A stretch of DNA of 13,313 nt from Spirochaetaceae bacterium. Its GTDB lineage: Bacteria > Spirochaetota > Spirochaetia > Treponematales > Breznakiellaceae. How positions within the stretch are numbered: position 1 is the stretch's first letter; each line of letters opens with the position of its first letter. This document shows positions 6,937-13,172 of this stretch, piece by piece. The stretch is taken from NCBI GenBank assembly GCA_031284645.1, contig JAITXS010000038.1:1-13313 (forward strand). Direction: 5' to 3'. Made by a program: the position numbers and the translations under genes. Under the pieces are notes generated by a model. It was given only the letters and a program-made list of their open reading frames with translations, searched no databases and was not told where the DNA came from.

Positions 6937-7950
6937 TTATTTTCCTTGCCGGAAAGTGAAGGCAGGAGCCATAGCGCGGATCACCCGTTGATTTCCCGCT
7001 AAATCTTTATAGACGACAATGTCGTGACAGCCGCTGTGTTGTAATAAAAGTGTTATATCAGGGATCTGTTCCGGGCTTGACTCTAAAAGAAGATAGCCGT
7101 TTTTAAAGAGGTGTTCCCATGCGCCCTCGATGATTTTCCGGACAAGATCCAAACCGTCTGTGCCGCCGTCCAGTGCTATAAGGGGCTCATGTTGTACTTC
7201 TTTTGAGAGCCGTACTATGTCTTTGGAAGGGATATAAGGCGGATTTGAAACGATAATATTAAAACGTCTGTTTATATGTTCAAAAAGATCGCTGTGTATA
7301 AAAACGGGCGGTTTGCGTCCTGTAAACGGAGGGGGGATCTGAGTCCCCGCAGAGGGGGGCGGGAACGGGGGGTGAAGCCCCACTTCCCCTGAAACAGGCT
7401 CTAAAGAAGCGGTAAACGAAAGATAATTTTTTTTCGCAACAGCAAGCGCGGGCTCCGAGATGTCCGAGGCATATATTTCGATTGATGCCCGCTCGTGCAA
7501 CAGGGACAGGGCTATCGCGCCGGAACCGGTACATAGGTCAAGAACGGAGATGGGCGGGGAAACGGGATGTTCCTGCAAAAGCGCGGCTTCTTTCTGTTTG
7601 ACGGTTTTGTTCCGTGTTAAACTATCGATACATTCTAATGCAGCTTCGACGAGGCTTTCTGTTTCGGGCCGGGGTACTAATACGTTTTCGTTTATATACA
7701 GGTCTAAATATCTGAACTCTTTGTGTCCGGTGATATACGCGGTACATTCTCCTTCGAGCCGTCGTGTTAGCTGTGTTATATAGTGTTGATAATCTTCGGG
7801 GCTTAGTTGATTGTCCATGTCTAAAATGAGGTGAGCGCGATCTTTGTGCAGGAGAGAGGACAATAAGAGTTCTGCGTCAAGCGATGGGGTTTCCATGCCT
7901 GCTTGACGTAATAGTTGTTTTCCCTGTGCGAGTACCGACTTGATTGTCAT
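6937..7950 (-). CDS. prmC: Release factor glutamine methyltransferase PrmC (HemK)
   Basis: Methylates the glutamine of the GGQ motif in release factors with S-adenosylmethionine, and sits 13 bp downstream of prfA as in many bacteria. Seen: a helical N-terminal substrate-binding domain (1-75), YITGHKEFRYLDL (72-84), LVPRPETESLVE (91-102), SAM-binding motif VLDLCTGSGAIALSL (136-150), acidic ASDIS (161-165), and the catalytic SNPPYIPS (235-242). At 337 aa it is longer than the usual 280 or so. Part of the excess is an in-frame proline-rich insertion, residues about 187-215, between the segment AKKNYLSF and the strand VFIHSDLF, encoded by GC-rich repeat-like DNA. The insertion falls in a loop that should be on the surface, so the enzyme may still work. 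The start lacks a clear ribosome binding site, suggesting coupling to prfA. Confidence 0.92.
   Translation of the reverse strand: MTIKSVLAQGKQLLRQAGMETPSLDAELLLSSLLHKDRAHLILDMDNQLSPEDYQHYITQLTRRLEGECTAYITGHKEFRYLDLYINENVLVPRPETESLVEAALECIDSLTRNKTVKQKEAALLQEHPVSPPISVLDLCTGSGAIALSLLHERASIEIYASDISEPALAVAKKNYLSFTASLEPVSGEVGLHPPFPPPSAGTQIPPPFTGRKPPVFIHSDLFEHINRRFNIIVSNPPYIPSKDIVRLSKEVQHEPLIALDGGTDGLDLVRKIIEGAWEHLFKNGYLLLESSPEQIPDITLLLQHSGCHDIVVYKDLAGNQRVIRAMAPAFTFRQGK
7303..7392 (-). repeat. GC-rich palindromic insertion inside prmC
   Basis: The block contains runs of six G at 7331-7336, 7354-7359 and 7367-7372 (plus strand). It also has small inverted repeats: GGGGATCTGAGTCCCC at 7333-7348, and GGGGTGAAGCCCC at about 7369-7381. 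Its composition is unlike the rest of prmC, and on the coding strand it yields a Pro/Gly-rich peptide (HPPFPPPSAGTQIPPP). It has no stop in the prmC frame. This is how an intragenic palindromic element would look; Rickettsia palindromic elements are a known parallel. Confidence 0.65.
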
Positions 7951-7963
7951 AAGGATTGGGGCT

Positions 7964-9034
7964 TTACGAGGCTGTTGCCGTTAAAAGTTCCTCTCGTGCG
8001 GAAAGTTTTAATGTCTCAAAAAGTTCCTCAAGGTCTCCTTGCATTATCAGGTCTAATTTGTAAAGGGTAAGGTTTACCCGGTGGTCGGTAAGCCGGTTTT
8101 GCGGGAAATTATAGGTGCGTATACGCTCGGAACGATCGCCTGAACCGATTTGGTTTTTGCGGGTCTGGGAGCGTTCAGCGTTTTTTTTGTTTTCCTCAAG
8201 TTCAAAAAGACGCGCTCTAAGCACGCGCATCGCCTTGGCTTTGTTTTTTATTTGGCTTTTCTCATCCTGCTGAATAACAACCAAGCCGGTCGGCAGGTGG
8301 GTAAGGCGCACTGCAGAGTCTGTTGTGTTGACGCACTGCCCTCCCGGGCCGCCGGCGCGCATAACATCAACACGAAGGTCTTCGGGTTTTATTTCGATTT
8401 CTGTTTCTTCGGCTTCAGGCAGCACGGCAACGGTAAGCGCCGATGTGTGGACACGTCCTGAACTTTCGGTTTCCGGCACACGCTGAACGCGGTGAGTGCC
8501 CGACTCATAACGGAGGTTCTCATAAACATTGTCGCCCGAGATTGAAAAAACAATTTCTTTATACCCGCCAAGCTCGGTTTCATTCAGGCTCATGATTTCA
8601 AATTTCCAGTTTTTTGTTTCGGCAAAACGCGAATACATACGGAATAAATCGGCGACAAAAAGCGCCGCTTCCTCTCCGCCGGTGCCCGCACGGATTTCCA
8701 TGATGATATTTTTCTCGTCAAGCGGGTCGCGCGGGATAAGGAGGGTTTTTAATTGCTCATCGACCTTGGTCTGTTTTTCCTCTAATTCAGCAAGCTCTTC
8801 CCGTGCAAGATCGCAAAGCTCCCCGCTTTTCTCATTTTGGATCAGCCCCTTTGTGTCGGCAATGCGTCCCCTAAGTAAGACGAGTTCTTTGTTTGCTTCG
8901 AAAATCCCGCTTAAACGTGCGTGTTCTTTCATTGCCTCACGGTATTTCTTTTGATCTTTAACCAAATCAGGGTCTTGAATTAAACACGAGAGCTCCTCGT
9001 GTCTCTGTAAGAGCGAATCCAGTCTTTCGTTCAA
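7964..9034 (-). CDS. prfA: Peptide chain release factor 1
   Basis: Recognises UAA and UAG stop codons and triggers peptide release on the ribosome. It has the usual RF1 length (356 aa), an N-terminal helical domain (1-100), EIRAGTGGEEAALF (113-126), the RF1-type codon-recognition tripeptide as Pro187-Glu-Thr189 in RVPETESSGRVHTSA, and the catalytic GGQ at 231-233 in RAGGPGGQCVN. The start is a TTG, with AAGGAG 8 nt upstream. An ATG 5 bp further upstream is out of frame and reads only ATG CGT TGA, its stop overlapping the TTG start. It is followed after 13 bp by prmC, its own modifying enzyme, and the two are very probably co-transcribed. Confidence 0.95.
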   Translation of the reverse strand: MNERLDSLLQRHEELSCLIQDPDLVKDQKKYREAMKEHARLSGIFEANKELVLLRGRIADTKGLIQNEKSGELCDLAREELAELEEKQTKVDEQLKTLLIPRDPLDEKNIIMEIRAGTGGEEAALFVADLFRMYSRFAETKNWKFEIMSLNETELGGYKEIVFSISGDNVYENLRYESGTHRVQRVPETESSGRVHTSALTVAVLPEAEETEIEIKPEDLRVDVMRAGGPGGQCVNTTDSAVRLTHLPTGLVVIQQDEKSQIKNKAKAMRVLRARLFELEENKKNAERSQTRKNQIGSGDRSERIRTYNFPQNRLTDHRVNLTLYKLDLIMQGDLEELFETLKLSAREELLTATAS

Positions 9035-9155
9035 CGCATGAACTCCTTGTATTGCACTATTTTTGTTTTTGAGCTGCTTCCAAAAATTGAATTTTAGGGG
9101 CTCTCTCTGTTAGGGATCAGTATAAATGATATGATATTGCTTGAAAAGCAGGCAG

Positions 9156-9189
9156 GCGGCAATCGGGAGAACAAGACTGCCGCTTTTTT
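9156..9189 (+). terminator. Orphan intrinsic terminator in the prfA / MATE divergent region
   Basis: GCGGCA (9156-9161) pairs perfectly with TGCCGC (9178-9183) and is followed directly by six T (9184-9189). It points along the plus strand, yet no plus-strand gene lies to its left; prfA runs the other way. A small TGCTT-GAA-AAGCA hairpin (about 9138-9150) precedes it. It could end a short RNA started near 9140 after a -10-like TATGAT (9130-9135), or act in an upstream leader of the MATE gene. Confidence 0.6.
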
Positions 9190-9197
9190 GTCCCCCC

Positions 9198-9226
9198 TTT
9201 AAAAATCAAAAAAAGGCGCGTATAAT
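9198..9226 (+). promoter_or_regulatory. Promoter of the second MATE gene, abutting its start codon
   Basis: A perfect TATAAT (9221-9226) lies 17 bp after TTTAAA (9198-9203, four of six matches to the -35 consensus) and only 5 bp before the ATG at 9232. Transcription would begin at or next to the A of the ATG. No Shine-Dalgarno sequence is placed for this ATG, and an in-frame TAA at 9223-9225 rules out an earlier start. GCGC flanks the -10 on both sides (9216-9219, 9227-9230). Confidence 0.5.
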
Positions 9227-9231
9227 GCGCT

Positions 9232-10665
9232 ATGTCTGAAATTCTTGACACAAAACCGAACGAGCACCGGCAGCCTGACGCAGCAAACAGGCTTGGAGTA
9301 GAACCTATCGGTCGACTCCTCCTCAAATTTTCTATTCCGGCTATAAGCGGTATGCTGCTCACTGCGCTTTACAATGTTGTGGACAGGGCATTTGTCGGAC
9401 ACGGCGTACACGAACTTGCCCTTGGCGGGCTTTCTCTTGTGCTTCCCCTGCAAACGCTTTCAATGGCCTTTGCCATGCTCTTTGGCATAGGCGCGGCAAA
9501 TATGATTTCGATGCGGCTTGGACAGCGGCGTGTGGAAGAAGCTGAAAAGGCTTTAAACCATTGTTTTTGGCTTTTACTGATCTCCGGCTTAATCATCACC
9601 ATTGCCGAACTTGCCCTGCTTGATCCCTTGCTTACCCAACTGGGAGCACAGGAAGGCAGCGATTCGATTAACTATGCGCGAAAATATTATCGAATTATTT
9701 TGATAGGAAATGTCTTTTTTGTTGTTGGCTTCGGGCTTTCACACAGCACCCGCGCTCAAGGCCTTCCGATGATTTCAATGATAGGTATGTTTATCGGTGC
9801 CGGTTTGAACCTGATACTTGACCCTATCTTTATTTTTGTATGCGACTGGGGTGTTGAAGGGGCAGCGATTGCTACCATTATTTCCCAGTTTTGTTCAACT
9901 GCTTGGATGCTTTACTTTAATTTGGGGAAAAAAGCCGTTATCAAATTGAAGATTCTCCCGTTTCATCCTTCGGCAAAAATTATCATATCAATTATGTCCT
10001 TTGGATCGGCGCAATTCCTCCTTCAATTTGTGATATCCTTTGTGCAGCTTTTGTTAAACAAAAGTATGGGTTGGTATGGGGTTGAATCCCTGGGTGTTGC
10101 CAACGGCGGCGACATTGCCGTATCGGGCATGAATATTGTCGGCACTCTTTCAATGTTAATACTGATGCCTGTCTTTGGCTTAAACCAGGGCGCTCAGCCT
10201 ATTCTTGGATTTAATTACGGTGCGAAAAAATTTGATCGGGTACGCAAAACATTTATACTTTCTGCGCTGGGGGCAAGCTGTATATGTTTTGTTGGTTTTT
10301 TATTCGCTGAAATTTTTCCGCGCTTTCTGGTTGGTATGTTTGTATCGAACGGAAGCGCCGAATTAGTGATGTGGACAATCTGGGCGATTCGTGTATCTTC
10401 GATATTTTTACCGCTGAACGGATTTCAAATTATATCGGCAAATATGTTTGTTGTTACCGGTCGTCCTAAGACATCAATTTTTCTGGCAATGATGAGGCAG
10501 GTCATTGTTTTGATACCTTTCCTGCTTATTTTGGGAAAATTCTTCGGTATATACGGTGTGGTAAGCGCGATACCGGTTGCGGACGGTGTCTCCGCAATGG
10601 TAACATCAGTTATGATATTTCTTGAGTTAAAAAAATTAAAAAAACAAAGTGATGGGACTCTATGA
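9232..10665 (+). CDS. MATE-family multidrug/cation exporter (second copy)
   Basis: A 477-aa polytopic protein with about 12 hydrophobic segments. The N-terminal block NRLGVEPIGRLLLKFSIP, then ALYNVVDRAFVGHGVHELAL, AQGLPMISMIG (about 180-190) and LNQGAQPILGFNYGAKKFDR are characteristic of MepA-like MATE exporters. It differs clearly from the exporter at 4109-5461, so the two are not a recent duplication. Export of cationic compounds driven by an ion gradient is expected from the family; the substrate is unknown. It overlaps the next gene by 4 bp (ATGA, 10662-10665), and a TetR-family gene follows, which suggests drug- or metabolite-responsive control. Confidence 0.88.
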   Translation: MSEILDTKPNEHRQPDAANRLGVEPIGRLLLKFSIPAISGMLLTALYNVVDRAFVGHGVHELALGGLSLVLPLQTLSMAFAMLFGIGAANMISMRLGQRRVEEAEKALNHCFWLLLISGLIITIAELALLDPLLTQLGAQEGSDSINYARKYYRIILIGNVFFVVGFGLSHSTRAQGLPMISMIGMFIGAGLNLILDPIFIFVCDWGVEGAAIATIISQFCSTAWMLYFNLGKKAVIKLKILPFHPSAKIIISIMSFGSAQFLLQFVISFVQLLLNKSMGWYGVESLGVANGGDIAVSGMNIVGTLSMLILMPVFGLNQGAQPILGFNYGAKKFDRVRKTFILSALGASCICFVGFLFAEIFPRFLVGMFVSNGSAELVMWTIWAIRVSSIFLPLNGFQIISANMFVVTGRPKTSIFLAMMRQVIVLIPFLLILGKFFGIYGVVSAIPVADGVSAMVTSVMIFLELKKLKKQSDGTL

Positions 10666-12056
10666 CTGCGGTAGTATTATGTGCGCTTGGAGCCGAGAAG
10701 GTTCTGAGTAATGAAATAAAAAAACTTGCTTCTTTTTTTAATATCAACTTTATTATACTTGAATCATTTTTCGGCAGGCTTCGTATTAAGACCGACAACA
10801 AAGGACTTTACTTTTTACTTATCGGATTGCGGACAGCCGACAGGGTGTTAATTGAATTAGCTTCGTATCCTGCCGAAGATTTTGGTGCTCTTTTTGACGG
10901 AGCGGCTCTTATTGATGCTGAAAATTTTATCCCGCGGGGAAGCGGACTTATTATTGACAAAGTGCGTTCGCGCAGCTCAAAACTTTTTTCCGGGAAAAGC
11001 ATACAGTCTATCGTTCATAAAGCTTTAGCAGAAAGGCTCTGTTCAAAATACAAGATGAACCGTCTGCCGGAAGACAGTTTTAATGCGAAAATCAGGGTTT
11101 ATCTCGAAAGAAACAGGGTTTCGGTTTTGCTTGATATAAGCGGAGACCCGCTTTATAAACGTGCGTACCGTCTGCAAGGTGGTCTTGCGCCGCTTAGGGA
11201 AAGCGCTGCCGCAGCGATTATTTTATTATCTTCGTGGAAAAGAAAATATCCTTTGTACGATCCGTTCTGCGGTTCGGGAACCATTGCGTTGGAAGCGGCG
11301 CTTTATGCTTGTGATATAGCGCCGGGACTTGGCCGGCAATTTTCTATTGACAAGTTGTTGATCGCCGATAAACAAAAAGAAAACGAGGTGCGTTCTCTCT
11401 ACCGTGAACGAATAAATTTGTCCAATATCGTCCGTATTACCGGAAGCGACAAAGACAACGCTGCTATAGAGATCGCAAAACAAAACGCTGCACGGGCATG
11501 GGATATATACGGCCTTGCAAAACATAAAGAAAAAAATGACAGGCTTCTGGTCTTTAACAAATCAACGATGGAAGATGCCCGTTCTTTTGATGACAATGGT
11601 TTTATCATTACAAATCCGCCTTATGGGAACAGGTTAGGAGATAAGCAGGAAGCGGAAGAAAATTATAAAAATATGCCTGTTTTACAAAAGAATTTTCAGG
11701 GATGGAATATTGTTGTTATTTCTGATAATATTGATTTTGAAAATTTTTTTGGAAGCAAGGCCGAAACAAAAAAAGAGATAACAGACGGGGCTTATGCCTT
11801 ATATATATACACGTATAACAAAAACATGATCCGTGATGAACATGAAAACAAAGAAGAACACGAACACGAACACGAAAGCGGACACAAGAAAAATACGCTC
11901 AAAGATGATCACAGAAGTGAAAAAAAAGGGGATATACCTAGAGATGAGTACGGAAGCGAAAAAAAGAAAATCAGACACACAGATGAATGTCTGAGCGAAA
12001 ACGAACCACAAAAAAAAGAAAATACAAAAAGACAAAAATATACTTATACATGGTAG
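10662..12056 (+). CDS. THUMP-domain RNA methyltransferase (RlmL/YpsC-like) with repetitive tail
   Basis: A class I SAM-dependent methyltransferase of the family that makes N2-methylguanine in 23S rRNA (RlmL N-terminal half, YpsC, UPF0020). Residues about 50-160 fit the THUMP RNA-binding region. GDPLYKRAYR (161-170) and APLRESAAAAIILLS (176-190) precede the SAM motif PLYDPFCGSGTIALEAAL (197-214), and the catalytic TNPPYGNRLGD is at 318-328. The catalytic part ends near residue 387. Residues 388-464 are an unusual charged tail rich in Glu, Lys, His and Asp, built from degenerate 13-residue units. The start overlaps the exporter's stop, so translation is coupled, although a functional tie between the two proteins is not obvious. 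The exact target nucleotide cannot be assigned. Confidence 0.85.
   Translation: MTAVVLCALGAEKVLSNEIKKLASFFNINFIILESFFGRLRIKTDNKGLYFLLIGLRTADRVLIELASYPAEDFGALFDGAALIDAENFIPRGSGLIIDKVRSRSSKLFSGKSIQSIVHKALAERLCSKYKMNRLPEDSFNAKIRVYLERNRVSVLLDISGDPLYKRAYRLQGGLAPLRESAAAAIILLSSWKRKYPLYDPFCGSGTIALEAALYACDIAPGLGRQFSIDKLLIADKQKENEVRSLYRERINLSNIVRITGSDKDNAAIEIAKQNAARAWDIYGLAKHKEKNDRLLVFNKSTMEDARSFDDNGFIITNPPYGNRLGDKQEAEENYKNMPVLQKNFQGWNIVVISDNIDFENFFGSKAETKKEITDGAYALYIYTYNKNMIRDEHENKEEHEHEHESGHKKNTLKDDHRSEKKGDIPRDEYGSEKKKIRHTDECLSENEPQKKENTKRQKYTYTW
11904..12020 (+). repeat. 39-bp tandem repeat encoding the methyltransferase tail
   Basis: Units begin GATGAT at 11904, GATGAG at 11943 and GATGAA at 11982, exactly 39 bp (13 codons) apart. 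They encode KDDHRSEKKGDIP, RDEYGSEKKKIRH and TDECLSENEPQKK. A more distant unit starts at 11834 (RDEHENKEE) and is followed by an EHEHEHE stretch from short GAACAC repeats. The period keeps the reading frame. Confidence 0.7.
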
Positions 12057-12067
12057 TATAAATATAT
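12038..12067. promoter_or_regulatory. 30-bp inverted repeat, candidate TetR operator
   Basis: Arms ATATACTTATAC (12038-12049) and GTATAAATATAT (12056-12067) match at 11 of 12 positions around a 6-nt centre. The palindrome spans the methyltransferase stop codon (TAG 12054-12056) and runs into a -10-like TATAAT (12065-12070) ahead of the TetR gene. Position and symmetry fit an autoregulatory operator for a TetR dimer. AT-rich palindromes can arise by chance, so this needs binding data. Confidence 0.5.
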
Positions 12068-12088
12068 AATGGATATAGCGGAGAAAAA

Positions 12089-12736
12089 ATGCAACGGTCG
12101 GAGCATAATGAAAAACTGGATGAAACCTTAAAAGAAGCATTGGATGTTTTTGAGGAAGAAGGCTTTGAAAATACAACTTTTCAAAAAATAGCCGACCGTG
12201 CCAAGATTACCCGAACAAGTCTCTATCAATATTTTAAAAATAAACTCGATATTTTTCATTTTGGTATAAAAATATTTATGAAAGATATTGAGAACACAAT
12301 CACAGAACTGAGCAAAGAGAGCAGTCTTAGCTCAACGGAAAAATTGATAAAATTAATGGATATTATTATGGAGACTCTCGAAAAAAACAAAAAGCTGCTT
12401 AGTGTTATTCTGGATTTTCTTGTTAATATTCATAAAGATACAGATGAATTAAATTATCACATACGAAGAAGGACCATACGGCTCCGCCATATTATCGCCG
12501 GTATCATCATTGACGGTATCCGTTCAGGAGAGCTGCGCCAAATTGATATACGGGCCGCAGGCGATATGTTTTTCGCTCTTATCGAATCGGTGATTTTTGA
12601 GCTTGTTCTTTTTAAAAGAACAAGCGTCCGTCCGCTTTTCCCTTCGTTTGAGGCAAGTATCCGCCTTTTGTCAAATACCCCTCCGTGTCCGCCAAACCCC
12701 GTACCCAAGGATGGCGGAGAGAATCAGGGCTCATAA
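12089..12736 (+). CDS. TetR-family transcriptional regulator
   Basis: The N-terminal DNA-binding domain is clear: EALDVFEEEGFENTTFQKIA (16-35), then DRAKITRTSLYQYFKNK (36-52), the helix-turn-helix with the family's SLYQYF recognition helix. The remainder (55-195) is helical, as expected for the ligand-binding and dimer domain. GGAG at 12080-12083 lies 5 nt before the ATG. The gene follows the methyltransferase by 32 bp and has its own -10-like box and palindrome. By position it probably represses itself and perhaps the MATE exporter operon at 9232. The last 20 residues (NTPPCPPNPVPKDGGENQGS) are unlike a TetR helix. Their DNA is GC-rich, with TCCGCCA (12688-12694) and TGGCGGA (12712-12718) inverted, so the natural end was probably near residue 195. 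Confidence 0.88.
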   Translation: MQRSEHNEKLDETLKEALDVFEEEGFENTTFQKIADRAKITRTSLYQYFKNKLDIFHFGIKIFMKDIENTITELSKESSLSSTEKLIKLMDIIMETLEKNKKLLSVILDFLVNIHKDTDELNYHIRRRTIRLRHIIAGIIIDGIRSGELRQIDIRAAGDMFFALIESVIFELVLFKRTSVRPLFPSFEASIRLLSNTPPCPPNPVPKDGGENQGS

Positions 12737-12766
12737 ACTTTCTTCTCATCTAAAAACCAAGAAGAA

Positions 12767-12870
12767 GGGTAATAGGGTTTTGGGTATGGGGTAGGGGATC
12801 TCTCATATAGCTAAACCCTTTACCCAATACCCTTGCCCCTATTTAGATCCTATTTCACCCCCAATACCCC
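12767..12870. repeat. G-rich hairpin repeat downstream of the TetR gene
   Basis: G runs at 12767-12769, 12775-12777, 12782-12784, 12788-12791 and 12794-12797 form a G-quadruplex motif. They face a C-rich arm (about 12817-12840) whose complement reads GGGGCAAGGG then TATTGGGTAAAGGG, closely matching the left arm at 120-150. The central loop differs from the other copies. AAAACCAAGAA just upstream (12753-12763) recalls their loop. Confidence 0.55.
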
Positions 12871-12872
12871 TT

Positions 12873-13172
12873 TCAATAAGGCGGGAAAAGATCACCGCCT
12901 AAAGCGCTAAAGGCGGGGGATTTTTCTTGCCTCAAGCCATGTAAAAATTCTGCAAAAGCAACCTGGTAAGCACAGGCATCGGTAGTGCGCTCATATTTTA
13001 CAGCGGGCAACGCATCAAGATTATTGCTTTCCGCAAGCGGCACAAAAGCGCTTTCTGACGATTCTGGAGCAAGCGCGGCATACTTATAATCCTTGAGTTG
13101 CAGCTTGACCAGAAAAATTAATAAGGTATAATAATTGGCACTATGGCTACCTGTCCCGATTAGTTGCAGCTG
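12873..13172 (-). pseudogene. 3' remnant of an unidentified gene, cut by an insertion sequence
   Basis: The minus strand is open for 99 codons from 13172 down to TGA at 12873-12875, with no ATG in frame. The translation looks like genuine protein: LIGTGSHSANYYTLLIFLV near its start, KDYKYAALAPESSESAFVPL in the middle, and a C terminus of SPAFSALGGDLFPPY. The frame stops at TAA exactly on crossing 13171, where the IS end begins, so the first codons are missing. I do not recognise the family. The 5' half may lie beyond the IS, outside this window, or be lost. Confidence 0.55.
12895..12925 (+). terminator. Possible terminator downstream of the TetR gene
   Basis: CCGCCT (12895-12900) and AGGCGG (12911-12916) form a perfect stem enclosing the palindrome AGCGCT, followed by GGGA and five T (12921-12925). 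The gap between stem and T-run is longer than ideal, and the sequence lies inside a gene remnant on the other strand, so termination of the TetR transcript here is only plausible. Confidence 0.35.

Noticed and set aside
7321..7390. Frameshift or assembly error in prmC
   Set aside because: The frame stays open on both sides of the GC-rich block and both flanks align to PrmC motifs, so an in-frame insertion explains it better.
8529..8954. 141-aa plus-strand ORF
   Set aside because: It is antisense to prfA; its serine-rich composition is typical of a shadow frame.
9225..9239. Four-codon ORF (ATG CGC TAT GTC TGA) overlapping the MATE start
   Set aside because: It begins inside the -10 box, so it would lie upstream of the predicted transcript start.
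11840..11880. CRISPR-like short repeats (GAACAC units)
   Set aside because: The units are 6 bp, contiguous, without spacers, and in coding frame as EHEHEHE.
11799..12176. 125-aa minus-strand ORF rich in Phe and Ile
   Set aside because: It is antisense to the A-rich tail of the methyltransferase and the start of the TetR gene. The hydrophobic look comes from reading A-rich DNA backwards, not from a membrane protein.
13105..13132. TTGACC - 16 bp - TATAAT promoter on the plus strand
   Set aside because: It lies within the coding frame of the gene remnant on the other strand and has only a six-codon ORF (ATG at 13143) after it. It may fire toward the IS but is most likely chance.
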